Assembly (NCBI GenBank): GCA_020725555.1
Contig: DYEU01000033.1
Location: 27,090-91,089, forward strand
Reading direction: 5' to 3'
DNA length: 64,000 nucleotides
Source of the DNA: Desulfatibacillum sp.
GTDB lineage: Bacteria > Desulfobacterota > Desulfobacteria > Desulfobacterales > SpSt-501
Shown: piece after piece, positions 36,301 to 44,161 of the stretch
Numbering within the stretch: the first letter of the stretch is position 1
How the letters are laid out: each line of letters opens with the position of its first letter
The notes under the pieces: model-generated
Databases searched by the model: none
Seen by the model: the letters and a program-made list of their open reading frames with translations, nothing else
What the model was told of the DNA's origin: nothing
Position numbers and translations under genes: made by a program

Positions 36301-36501
36301 TCATCCTCGATCTTCGCGAAGTTTCACGGGCTTGGTGATGGCGTTCACTTCCAGCCAGTAGTGGGCCACCTTGGCCACCTCGTTCCACTTGAAACGGGCC
36401 GTGTCGCGGGTGCGCTTCTCTCGCCATGACGCGCACGCGATCAGCCAGGCCGCAAGACCCCCGATCAACAGGCCAGCCAACAGGCAGAGGGCGTAGATCA
36501 C
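36301..36501 (-). CDS. small membrane protein sharing the helicase C-terminal tail
   Basis: 66 residues from GTG 36,501, which has AGGAGG 8 bp upstream. Residues 1-25 form one hydrophobic helix (MIYALCLLAGLLIGGLAAWL); a short basic stretch follows. Residues 36-64 (ARFKWNEVAKVAHYWLEV and on) align with the last residues of the SNF2 helicase encoded 500 bp upstream (ARFEWHEVTKVAHYYLSV), with 19 of 29 positions identical by eye. It may anchor a tail-binding partner to the membrane, but no function is known. Confidence 0.6.
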   Translation of the reverse strand: MIYALCLLAGLLIGGLAAWLIACASWREKRTRDTARFKWNEVAKVAHYWLEVNAITKPVKLREDRG

Positions 36502-36658
36502 GGCACGACCTCCTCGCTGGGCTGGGCCCCGATTGCTCGAATGGGGCGGTCCCGGCCAGCATAAGGCCTCCCTATTCCCGCCTCATTCGCCGCCTCATCC
36601 ATGGGCTTCCGAATAGCGCGGTAATAACGCAATGTCATTTCGTTATTCGCTTCGTTTT
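36502..36658. other. gap with an AATAACG inverted repeat
   Basis: No gene. AATAACG (36,623-36,629) and CGTTATT (36,641-36,647) form a 7-bp inverted repeat with an 11-bp spacer, on the 3' side of the AlbA_2-like fragment. It has no GTTRRRY/RYYYAAC pair with stem, so it is not an attC. Confidence 0.3.
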
Positions 36659-36991
36659 TCATCCGTCTTCCTCAGCCGGTGAAGCGGCCACAATTTCCCG
36701 ACCCTCTTTCACCTTGATGCGCTCGATGGAAACCTGAGCAGGAGGCTCCAAACGGGCCGCGGCCTGCGCGATCTCGCGGATCGTCTTGTCGGAGACATCC
36801 TGTCCTTCGAGGGTTCCTTCGGGCCGGACCCCGAAGAGCACCGTGCCGCCGGAGCCGTTCAGGAAAGCGCACAGCGTCTGCATGGCTTCCCTCAACTCGC
36901 CGGTCGAGCGTTTGAATTCCAGCGCTTCGCCTTCCCCTCTCTTCACGAGAGCGGCGACATCTTCCCGGCTTGTGGGCATCGACTTGACCAT
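36659..36991 (-). CDS. AlbA_2-domain protein, short or truncated
   Basis: 110 residues. EGEALEFKRSTGELREAMQT and NGSGGTVLFGVRPEGTLEG are the start of the AlbA_2 (DUF4062/Schlafen-like) domain usually found in proteins of 300-500 residues. Here it ends abruptly after the first domain with EEDG. ATG 36,991 overlaps the helicase stop codon (TGATG); a GTG three bases earlier is an alternative. It may be a truncated partner or a small stand-alone adaptor. The tight overlap suggests it is still co-translated with the helicase. Confidence 0.6.
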   Translation of the reverse strand: MVKSMPTSREDVAALVKRGEGEALEFKRSTGELREAMQTLCAFLNGSGGTVLFGVRPEGTLEGQDVSDKTIREIAQAAARLEPPAQVSIERIKVKEGREIVAASPAEEDG

Positions 36992-39900
36992 CACAGCCGT
37001 TCACCTCCGTACGGCGGCGATTCCTCCCGCACCTGCATCGGCTTCGTCAACGCATCCACCGACAGGTAGTAGTGCGCCACCTTCGTGACCTCGTGCCACT
37101 CGAAGCGCGCGGGGTCTTTGATCGGCTCCTGCAGCTGGGGCTTCGCCTCGCAGTTCGTGACGACGTAGAGCCAATAGCAGTCGCGCCGGTCTTCGGCGAC
37201 GCGGCGTTCGTTCGGCGTGAGCAGGATGGTGCCCGTTGCGCCAGCCAGTCCCTTCACCTCGATGAGACGTAGTTGACCCGAGTTCACGTCCAGGCTGGTG
37301 ACGTCGTACCCGAGGTTTTTCTCGTGCACGTCGTAGACCTGACGGCCTTGGGAACGCTCGTACTCCATGACCACACGCATGGCCGCGGCCTCGGTCTCCG
37401 GGTTTGGCTGCAATCGCTGAACCTCGGGCGCTTCCCGTTCAGGATGGGGCAGAACGAGGACGCTTGCGATGCGTTCCACCGCCTGAAGGGACAGCGCGCA
37501 TTGCTGCTGGAGCTCTTTGCGGCGCCGTTCCCGACGCTGGAGGAGTTCCGTATGCCGGGCCTCAGCCTGCGCGAGCCGGCCTTCCGCGCCGGCGATTTTC
37601 TGTTCCACCTCGGCTGCCGCACGCCCGATCTCGTCATCCGCACGTTGGATGAGCTCCGTGAGCGAGAGCTCGATGTGCGCCGAGATCCGCTCGACCTCGG
37701 CGAGGCGATCCTTGCGGGTCTCTTCGAGGAACGGCACAAGGGCATACTCATGGAGCCAAGCAGAGCTTTCCGGAAGTGTGGCGACGGCCGGAGGTATTTC
37801 CGGGGGGTCCGCGGGCGTGAAGTTCCCGAGTACGTTGGGCTCGCGGAGGTTCGTTTTCCCGTCGTTTGAGACCTCGACCGCAAACAGCCGCTCGTGGATC
37901 ACTTGGCCCAGGCCGTCGACGGCGCGTGCCCGGTAGAAGTCGATTCGCGCCGCTGCGTCATGCTGGAGCGAGTAAAAGGTCGCTCCCTTGCCGAACACCG
38001 GGAGTGCCTTTTCGTGCGTATGACGCCGGATCGCCTCGAACAGCGGATGCCCTGGCGTGACCCACTCGAGGTTGTTCGTCTCCGCCGTGTCCCGGTCGGT
38101 CGAGCAGCGGGGGTACTTGGCCGCCAGCGCGGGCAACTTCCAACTCGGGTCGCTCTCGTAGCGGCGCAGGGCAGACGGAGTCCTCCCCGGCTCGAAGGCA
38201 TGGGGAAGGTGTGGAACCGTCTTAAGGGGGAGCGGCACGAACTCGGCGGCCTCCCGGATGAACCGGGCGATGGTCTCGGGTACGACGCGCCGCTCCTGTG
38301 CCCGTGCGCGACGCTCGATGAGCATTTCGAGGTTGAGCTTCTTCGAGGCCAGCCCCTCCAGGGCGTTCTGGCAGATCCTGCGAAACTCTCGCTCGTCCAC
38401 ATTCCTGAGCAGCCGCTCCTCGAGGTCGTCATCGCCCAAACGCCCCGCGTAGTAGTCGCGGAGCACGCGCTCCACGTGGGCCGAGGGCAGGACTTCTCCG
38501 ACCACGTTGAAGACGGCATCGTCATCGAGGGCGTCGCGGATCTCCTGGAGCTTCTCCAGCAGCCGCTGCAGCACCCTGCCCTCGATGGTGTTGGTGGCCA
38601 CGAAGTTGAAGATCAGGCAATCTTTGCGCTGGCCGTAGCGGTGGATGCGGCCCATTCGCTGTTCGAGGCGGTTTGGATTCCACGGGATGTCGTAGTTGAA
38701 GAGGATGTTGCAGACCTGGAGGTTGATCCCTTCCCCGGCCGCCTCGGTCGCTACGAGGACCTGGATTGCCCCTTCCCGGAACTGCTGCTCCGCGTGAAGC
38801 CGGGTTCCGCGCTCGTCACGCGATCCCGGTTTCATGCCGCCGTGTATGGACCCGACGCGAAAGCCCCAGGACTTGAGCCGCTCCACCAGGTAGTCGAGCG
38901 TGTCTTTGAACTCCGTGAAGACGAGCAGCCGCTGTTCCGGATGGTCAAAGAAGCCTTCCTGCTGGAGCAGTTCCTTGAGCTTCGAGAGCTTGGCTTCGCC
39001 ACCTGAGTCTTCGACCTTCCGGGCCTGACCTGCCAGTTGTCTGAGCTCTTGGATCTCTTCGTGGACCTGGTTGGCGTTGCCCGCGAGCGTGATGGCCTCA
39101 AGCTGCTCTTCGAACCGCTCGCGCTCGGCCTCCTCCATCTCCTCCAGCTCATCCGGGTCGGGAAGGTCCGGCGGGGCCAACCGCGCAAGGTCCTGGGCCC
39201 GCTTCAAGCCCTCCTCCAGGCGCTTGACCCGATTCTCGAGGGAGTGCCGCATGGCATAGGTGCTCGAGGCCAGTCGACGCTGGTAGAGGGACATCAAGAA
39301 ACCGACGGCGCGGGCGCGCGGTTCGTCGCCCTGCGCCGCCGCCTTGGTGCTCTGCTGCTTCACGAAACGGGTGATGTCACGGTAGAGGTCGAATTCCGCC
39401 CCGTCGATCTGGAATTCCACGGTGTGCGGGATGCGCTTCGTGAAAATCTTCTCGGCCACCCAGGTTCCGTCCGCCCGGCGCTCCGGGAAGTAGACCATCG
39501 CCTCCTTCGTCCGGCGCAGATAAAAAGGAGCGCGGCGGCGGTCCATGGCCTCGCGGATGGATCGGACGTCCGCGTAGGCGTCCGCGTCGAGAAGCTGGAG
39601 GAAGAGGCTGAAGTTCAGCGGATCGCCCTTGTGCGGCGTGGCCGTCAAGAGGAGCAGATGATCCGACGCGTCCCTCAGCAGCTCGCCCAGCTTATAACGC
39701 AGGCTCTTGTGGGTCTCGTCGGCGGCCGACATGCGGTGCGCCTCGTCTACAATGACCAGGTCCCAACGGACCTGCCTCAAGCCCGGCAAAATCTCCTGCC
39801 GCTTGGCGAGATCGAGCGAAGTGATGACCCGCTTCTGCTCCAGCCACTGGTTCACTCCGAACTGATCCCGGATGTCGCCGCCCTTGAGAACGAGGAACTT

Positions 39901-40428
39901 GGCGTCGAACTTCTCCTTCAGCTCGCGCTGCCATTGGAACGAGAGGTTGGCGGGACAGACGATCAGGATGCGCTCGGCAAGGCCGCGCAGTTCGAGTTCG
40001 CGGATGAGCAGGCCGGCCATGATCGTCTTGCCGGCCCCGGCGTCATCCGCCAACAGGAACCGGACACGCGCGAGCTTGAGGAGGTGGTCGTAGATGGCCT
40101 CGAGCTGATGAGGCAGCGGGTCCACGCGTGAAATGGAGAGGCCGAAGTAGGGGTCGAACTCGTAGGCGATGCCGAGAGAATACGCCTGCAGCCCGAGCCG
40201 AAGAAGCCGCCCGTCGCCGTCATAGGTATGCCGCGCGTCCAGGATGGTGAGGCTTTCGAGATCGCGAGTCGTGAGAGTGACCTTGCGGAAGCGCTCTGAC
40301 TGCGTGCCGACCAGCCCGGCCACCCACGTGTCGGGGCCGTTCGCGCGCACCGTCTCCACTCGCATCGGCTCGCTGAATAACGAGCCGGTGAGAATCTGTC
40401 CTTCCCGTAGAGGCTCGTTAACGCTCAT
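36991..40428 (-). CDS. SNF2-type DEAH helicase with DUF3883 domain
   Basis: 1,145 residues from ATG 40,428. Motif I DDAGAGKTIMAG near residue 130, DEAH box VIVDEAHRMS near 227, motif III LLTATPHKG, and motif VI MGRIHRYGQRKDCLIF show an SNF2-like translocase. A coiled coil is likely near residues 440-480, rich in Glu/Leu. The C-terminal region has a DUF3883 domain (YDVTSLDVNSGQLRLIEVKG), a PD-(D/E)XK-like fold, and ends with ARFEWHEVTKVAHYYLSV. Together these fit the DNA-processing arm of a restriction-like system. It is the first gene of the operon and lies 50 bp from attC2. Confidence 0.88.
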   Translation of the reverse strand: MSVNEPLREGQILTGSLFSEPMRVETVRANGPDTWVAGLVGTQSERFRKVTLTTRDLESLTILDARHTYDGDGRLLRLGLQAYSLGIAYEFDPYFGLSISRVDPLPHQLEAIYDHLLKLARVRFLLADDAGAGKTIMAGLLIRELELRGLAERILIVCPANLSFQWQRELKEKFDAKFLVLKGGDIRDQFGVNQWLEQKRVITSLDLAKRQEILPGLRQVRWDLVIVDEAHRMSAADETHKSLRYKLGELLRDASDHLLLLTATPHKGDPLNFSLFLQLLDADAYADVRSIREAMDRRRAPFYLRRTKEAMVYFPERRADGTWVAEKIFTKRIPHTVEFQIDGAEFDLYRDITRFVKQQSTKAAAQGDEPRARAVGFLMSLYQRRLASSTYAMRHSLENRVKRLEEGLKRAQDLARLAPPDLPDPDELEEMEEAERERFEEQLEAITLAGNANQVHEEIQELRQLAGQARKVEDSGGEAKLSKLKELLQQEGFFDHPEQRLLVFTEFKDTLDYLVERLKSWGFRVGSIHGGMKPGSRDERGTRLHAEQQFREGAIQVLVATEAAGEGINLQVCNILFNYDIPWNPNRLEQRMGRIHRYGQRKDCLIFNFVATNTIEGRVLQRLLEKLQEIRDALDDDAVFNVVGEVLPSAHVERVLRDYYAGRLGDDDLEERLLRNVDEREFRRICQNALEGLASKKLNLEMLIERRARAQERRVVPETIARFIREAAEFVPLPLKTVPHLPHAFEPGRTPSALRRYESDPSWKLPALAAKYPRCSTDRDTAETNNLEWVTPGHPLFEAIRRHTHEKALPVFGKGATFYSLQHDAAARIDFYRARAVDGLGQVIHERLFAVEVSNDGKTNLREPNVLGNFTPADPPEIPPAVATLPESSAWLHEYALVPFLEETRKDRLAEVERISAHIELSLTELIQRADDEIGRAAAEVEQKIAGAEGRLAQAEARHTELLQRRERRRKELQQQCALSLQAVERIASVLVLPHPEREAPEVQRLQPNPETEAAAMRVVMEYERSQGRQVYDVHEKNLGYDVTSLDVNSGQLRLIEVKGLAGATGTILLTPNERRVAEDRRDCYWLYVVTNCEAKPQLQEPIKDPARFEWHEVTKVAHYYLSVDALTKPMQVREESPPYGGERL

Positions 40429-40477
40429 GGGTTCTCTCGGGTGCACGGGTCACGGTTCCGTGAGCAACGTTCTGTCG

Positions 40478-40537
40478 GCCCAACGACAAAACCCAGCGGC
40501 GGCGTTTCACGCCGTCCGCTGGAGTGATTTGTTAGGC
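40478..40537 (-). repeat. attC2, integron recombination site
   Basis: 60 bp with perfect core sites in minus orientation: GCCTAAC (RYYYAAC) and GTTGGGC (GTTRRRY). The centre folds as CCAGCGG-A-CGGCGT against ACGCCG-CCGCTGG with a short loop, one extrahelical A. It begins 2 bp past the stop codon of the 239-residue cassette gene. This is the best attC of the three. Confidence 0.85.
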
Positions 40538-40539
40538 AT

Positions 40540-41259
40540 TCATTGTTTCTTCGGTTTGGGCACATCTTTAACAAACGCCATAACGAGATTGTCCATGATT
40601 TTAGGATAAGAAGTGTTGAATGATGCTTTATCAATGGTGAACAATTGCCGATCACAGCGATCAAAAAGCGCCTTTATTCGGCAAGCATAGTTTTTGAAGT
40701 CACCAAATTGAGCATTGATACCTTGCGGCAAGTTAATCAGCCGGTATTTCCCTGACTTCGTGAAGAAGTCTTTATTATCCTGCGTAAAAAAACGAATGGT
40801 ATATTGCCTGTCTATCGGCGGTATCAAGTTGGGAAGGATATGTGCCAATGTTTTTGAATGTGCAACAATTGTTGCATCAGAGATGGAGACCCTTAATGTG
40901 CAATATATGTCTTTGAGTTTATCTAAATATTCTTCATACTGCTCTTGCGTGCAACCTTCCATCCTCAAGGGAATAAACTCTTTCAGTTCATTTCGTTGAC
41001 TCATGATGGATTGCTTGAAATCATCAAATTCTACCATTTTCGTCTTGGTATCTTCGGGGTCTCCCATCCTGTGCATACCCCATGAAGCCAGTGTAGCATA
41101 AATCATTTCAATATGTCGATCGGACAGGAAATTGGACTCCTGTTCCTTGATGGATTGAATATGAAAGTACACCGAAGGTCCGCCGAACTCTTTTAGCACA
41201 GCAAGCGAAAGTTCATAGTAGTGCTTGAGGTTGCTTATTAGATCATCTTCATTTTTCAT
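40540..41259 (-). CDS. cassette protein of unknown function
   Basis: 239 residues. I recognise no characterised family, although the sequence IVAHSKTLAHILPNLIPPID looks like that of a conserved hypothetical cassette protein. It is soluble, with mixed helices and no signal peptide. The gene is clearly AT-rich (many AAA, TTT, ATT codons) compared with its chromosome, a sign of recent transfer. The ATG is 8 bp beyond the GTTAGGC core of attC3 and its stop codon is 2 bp from attC2, the exact anatomy of a single-gene integron cassette. Confidence 0.7.
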   Translation of the reverse strand: MKNEDDLISNLKHYYELSLAVLKEFGGPSVYFHIQSIKEQESNFLSDRHIEMIYATLASWGMHRMGDPEDTKTKMVEFDDFKQSIMSQRNELKEFIPLRMEGCTQEQYEEYLDKLKDIYCTLRVSISDATIVAHSKTLAHILPNLIPPIDRQYTIRFFTQDNKDFFTKSGKYRLINLPQGINAQFGDFKNYACRIKALFDRCDRQLFTIDKASFNTSYPKIMDNLVMAFVKDVPKPKKQ

Positions 41260-41267
41260 ATCTTCAT

Positions 41268-41339
41268 GCCTAACGGCCCTCGCTTCACCTGCGCCGCGCA
41301 GCGCAGCGGAGCGGCGTCAGGTGGAAGCGCGTGTTAGCC
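41268..41339 (-). repeat. attC3, integron recombination site
   Basis: 72 bp. In minus orientation GGCTAAC (one mismatch to RYYYAAC) and GTTAGGC (perfect GTTRRRY) flank a hairpin whose arms read CTTC-C-ACCTG-A-CGCCGC against GCGGCG-CAGGT-GAAG, leaving two extrahelical bases (C and A). The loop is about 13 nt. It lies between the two AT-rich cassette genes, 26 bp after the stop codon of the first. Confidence 0.8.
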
Positions 41340-41365
41340 GCGCTGATGCTGATAAGGCACCCGAT

Positions 41366-42019
41366 TTATTCAACGGAAACCTGACCATCTTCTTTTACCC
41401 AGAAATAGACAAAATTCGCATTCGGTTTGAACCAAGTGATTTTTTGCGCAAGAGAACGATAACGGGGATAATCTGGCAAAGCAACTGCGAGCAGAACGTT
41501 CTTATCTCGCTCTCGATACTCGATAATATCGAAAATAGCCTGTTTAAACCAATGGCCTGCTTGGACTGATGGATTTGTTTTATCAGTGCCTTGTGGATAG
41601 CCTTTTACTGACACCCAAAGAAGTTTGCCGTCTTTTTCCGCCACAATGTCTATTCCCTGTTGATGGCTGGCGGTATCTGCCACAGAGCGGATACAAAAGC
41701 CGCGCGCCGCCAAGTATTGTATAACTTTCGATTGGATATTCCCTTCCCAAAACCAATTCTCGGACTTTGGAAGGCTGCTTTGAGAGTTTTGTGGAATGGG
41801 CAACGTGGTTGACGCAACGGCAACAGACTTTCCTGCCCAAAAATTGCGAATTTTGCCGCTTACCTGTCGCCGAATAACCAGACCTTCCTTTTCCAACTCT
41901 CTACAACGCGCGTTTGCTTGCTGGCGAGCCTTCAAACCTAAAGCCCTTGCCAGTTCATCATCGTCAATTCCTTCTGGATGATTCTGTAAATACGAAAGGA
42001 TACGTTGCTTTATGGTCAT
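41366..42019 (-). CDS. winged-helix plus PD-(D/E)XK nuclease-like protein
   Basis: 217 residues. The N-terminal 65 residues form a winged-helix unit (ILSYLQNHPEGIDDDELARA). From about residue 90 comes a restriction-endonuclease-like fold with WEGNIQSKVIQYLAARGF and GIDIVAEKDGKLLWVSVKGY: Asp, a short spacing, then a V-x-V-K catalytic strand. It is probably a DNA nuclease or defence protein. The gene is AT-rich. It is first in the array: its start lies 21 bp from a GTTAGCC core and its 3' end is 26 bp from attC3. Confidence 0.65.
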   Translation of the reverse strand: MTIKQRILSYLQNHPEGIDDDELARALGLKARQQANARCRELEKEGLVIRRQVSGKIRNFWAGKSVAVASTTLPIPQNSQSSLPKSENWFWEGNIQSKVIQYLAARGFCIRSVADTASHQQGIDIVAEKDGKLLWVSVKGYPQGTDKTNPSVQAGHWFKQAIFDIIEYRERDKNVLLAVALPDYPRYRSLAQKITWFKPNANFVYFWVKEDGQVSVE

Positions 42020-42212
42020 TGACTATGTTCCAAAGGAGCAGGCTAACAATGATTATATGGTTTTTTTATAACATTTTTGGGTCGCGACATCGCGGTATAA
42101 CACCCCGGCTGCAATTCTCTCATATCACCTGCATTTGCAGAAGATTAGGCCATGACCTGCACGGAACAGGGGGGATATATGGTTTCTATATAAAACCACC
42201 TTCGCTTCTCCT
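42020..42212 (-). other. candidate attI region
   Basis: A GTTAGCC core (42,047-42,041 on the minus strand) precedes the first cassette gene. Between it and the dead integrase is an AT-rich, gene-free 165-bp stretch, the expected position for attI. An attI site usually has one simple core and flanking integrase-binding repeats, which I cannot identify here. It could equally be a hybrid attI x attC junction. Confidence 0.4.
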
Positions 42213-42842
42213 CTACAAATCGTCCACCGGGCTTTTGACACCCTTGCCGCCCCGGTTCAGGGCATGGGTGCAAATCATCGTCGTCTTGACGTCCTTGTGA
42301 CCAAGAAGTTCCTGAACGGTCCTGATGTCGTAGCCGCTTTCCAGGAGATGCGTGGCGAAGGAATGACGAAATGTTGGGTTTTTCCAGCGGTTTTCCTGCG
42401 GCAAGACCTTTTGCCAGAGCCATTCTCCGGGCGCGTTGAGGTATTTCCAGTCGAGGGCGTCTTGCAGGAGAACGCGACCCCAACCGCCGGCCAGGTCGCG
42501 CTCGTGGATTGTTTTGACTTTTTCCAAATGCTTCTGCAGCGGCTCCTTGAGCGACTCGGGCAGCAGGGTGATGCGGTCTTTCGCCCCCTGCCTTCGAGGG
42601 ATGAGGATTTTCTTCGTAGAGAGATGCGTCAGGAAGGCGTCGATTTCCGGCTTGGACATCTCGCCGGGGTGGCGGAGGCTGTGAAAGCGGATATAGCTTC
42701 TGACCCAGAGGCAATCGGTCTGCTCCGTGCGCGGGCTGTAAAGGCGTGACCGCAAGGCCTCGCGCATCCGATGGAGCAGCCTGGGTCGGCGGGCACAACC
42801 AACCTCTCGCTTGACAAGCGATGGAGGGGATTCGTTGTGCAT
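42213..42842 (-). pseudogene. integron-type tyrosine recombinase, inactive
   Basis: 209 residues against about 320 for intact IntI-like enzymes. The N-terminal SAM-like domain ([35 protein letters not shown]) is followed abruptly by [20 protein letters not shown], so about 100 residues including the first catalytic Arg box are missing. A second deletion after QENRWKNP removes the His of HTLRH. What remains is [20 protein letters not shown] and [17 protein letters not shown], in which the nucleophilic Tyr is replaced by Cys (usually MIYTHVL). It cannot recombine DNA. It is on the same strand as the cassettes. Confidence 0.85.
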
Positions 42843-43317
42843 CGGCAGTTTGTCTTGCCGGGTCAGCGCATGCGGACGGTCGATCTACCCTCGTCAGGGA
42901 TTGCACCGTTTGAATGACGATGGATAGGTGATTTCATCGCTTTTTTGTGAAACACGCCCTCCTTGTTCATCAAAGAAATATTGCGTAATGCTGTAAAATT
43001 TACCATGGGAAGCCCGCTTCGTCAATTTTCGATGTGGGCCATTTGCTTGGCGACCCGAATGACGCACCCTCTCCGGCATGTTTCCCGGGCATGTTCTCAC
43101 GGGCAACACTAGGCAGCCCGGTGAGCTTTCTGCGTGCGAATCGCAGGCAAGCGCCGCCTTCGCCTAAGCTCCAAGACATTCGAGGCCCTGCCTGCACCGC
43201 AAAGCGGCACGGCACGGCAGGTTGGCCGGGCTTCTTCCGCGGAGCCGCACCCGGAAGAGCGGCCCAAGGGCATCAAGAGCGGCCGCGGGGGTGATCCAAG
43301 CCGGCCGGTTGAGCAGC
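42843..43317. other. gene-free region right of the integrase
   Basis: 475 bp without a gene I can support; short frames on both strands have atypical composition. The 3' half is chromosomal in G+C content again and leads into znuB. I see no tRNA, direct repeat or other attachment site that would mark an island boundary. Confidence 0.4.
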
Positions 43318-44136
43318 TCAACGTTTCTTCACCCGGCGCTTCGGTGAAAACGCGGCGGCGGCGATGAAGATCGCCGTGGAGACGAGCACGATCGTCGCCC
43401 CGCTCGGCAGCCGCAAGAGCGAGGAGCCGAGCAGGCCCGCCCAGGTGGAGGCGACCCCGAAGACGGCGGCGAGCAGAAACATTCGCTTCAGGCTGTAGGT
43501 CAGCTGGTAGGCGGCCGCCGCCGGGTTGAGGACGAGGGTGAAGACGAGCAGACCCCCGATGCTCGGCAGGCTGACCGTGATCACCAGCCCGACGGCGATC
43601 AGCAGGCCGTAGTGGATCGCCTGCGCGGGCATCCCGACCGCCCGGGCGAGCTCGCGGTGGAAGATCACGGCTTGGATTTCCTTGAAAAAGAGGATGACGA
43701 GCAGCGCCACCGCAAGCGCCATCCCGGCAAGCAGGGCCACCTCCGCGCGGCTCACGGTCAGGATGCTGCCCCATAGGAGATCGAGGGCCTCGGCCCGCGG
43801 CCCCGGCAGCAGGCCCATGAAGAGGAAGGCCAGTCCCAGGGTGAGCGAGAAGACGATCCCGATCGGCGTGTCCGGGCCGAACTCGCCCCGGTCGGCCAGC
43901 GGGCCGACGGCCGCCACCGCGGCCAGGCTGAAGCCGAGGGACCCGAGAAGGGGCGATGCGCCGAGGATCGTGGCGCAAAGCGCCCCCGCGAAGGCGGCAT
44001 GCGCAATCGCCACCCCGAGAAAGGAGAGCTGCATCGTGACCACGAGCACCCCGACCGCGGCGCAGGCGGCCCCGCCGAAGGCGCCGGCGAGCACGGCGTT
44101 CCGCATGAACTCGTAGCCCCAAAGCGAGAGATCCAT
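43318..44136 (-). CDS. znuB: ZnuB-type metal ABC transporter permease
   Basis: 272 residues from ATG 44,136 (GGGGAAAC upstream); an in-frame ATG at 44,184 inside znuC would add 16. About eight membrane helices of the ABC-3 family: LSFLGVAIAHAAFAGALCAT and SLPSIGGLLVFTLVLNPAAA. It forms the channel for Zn2+ or Mn2+ entry. It is the last gene of the methyltransferase-znuA-znuC-znuB operon. Confidence 0.88.
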   Translation of the reverse strand: MDLSLWGYEFMRNAVLAGAFGGAACAAVGVLVVTMQLSFLGVAIAHAAFAGALCATILGASPLLGSLGFSLAAVAAVGPLADRGEFGPDTPIGIVFSLTLGLAFLFMGLLPGPRAEALDLLWGSILTVSRAEVALLAGMALAVALLVILFFKEIQAVIFHRELARAVGMPAQAIHYGLLIAVGLVITVSLPSIGGLLVFTLVLNPAAAAYQLTYSLKRMFLLAAVFGVASTWAGLLGSSLLRLPSGATIVLVSTAIFIAAAAFSPKRRVKKR

Positions 44137-44161
44137 GACGTTTCCCCGGGGCCGGCGGCCC

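Larger units (their letters stand above)
26456..42047 (-). other. integron-like cassette array (remnant, CALIN-like)
   Basis: Read on the minus strand from right to left: dead integrase, GTTAGCC core (42,047-42,041), nuclease-like gene, attC3, unknown gene, attC2, defence operon, attC1, higBA (opposite strand, IS-interrupted), stemless attC remnant, truncated nuclease gene. All three attC sites have the same orientation, judged by the consistent placement of 3' ends of minus-strand genes and extrahelical bases. Two small cassette genes are much more AT-rich than the chromosome. The integrase is not functional, so the array is probably immobile unless served in trans. Confidence 0.7.

Noticed and set aside
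36623..36647. Fourth attC site
   Set aside because: The AATAACG/CGTTATT repeat lacks a stem and proper core spacing.
42145..42906. Second frame over the integrase as a separate gene
   Set aside because: It has no recognisable domain and overlaps the frame with clear tyrosine-recombinase motifs.
24925..43317. tRNA gene or direct repeats marking an integrated island
   Set aside because: No tRNA-like cloverleaf or matching attachment repeats were found at either edge by eye.
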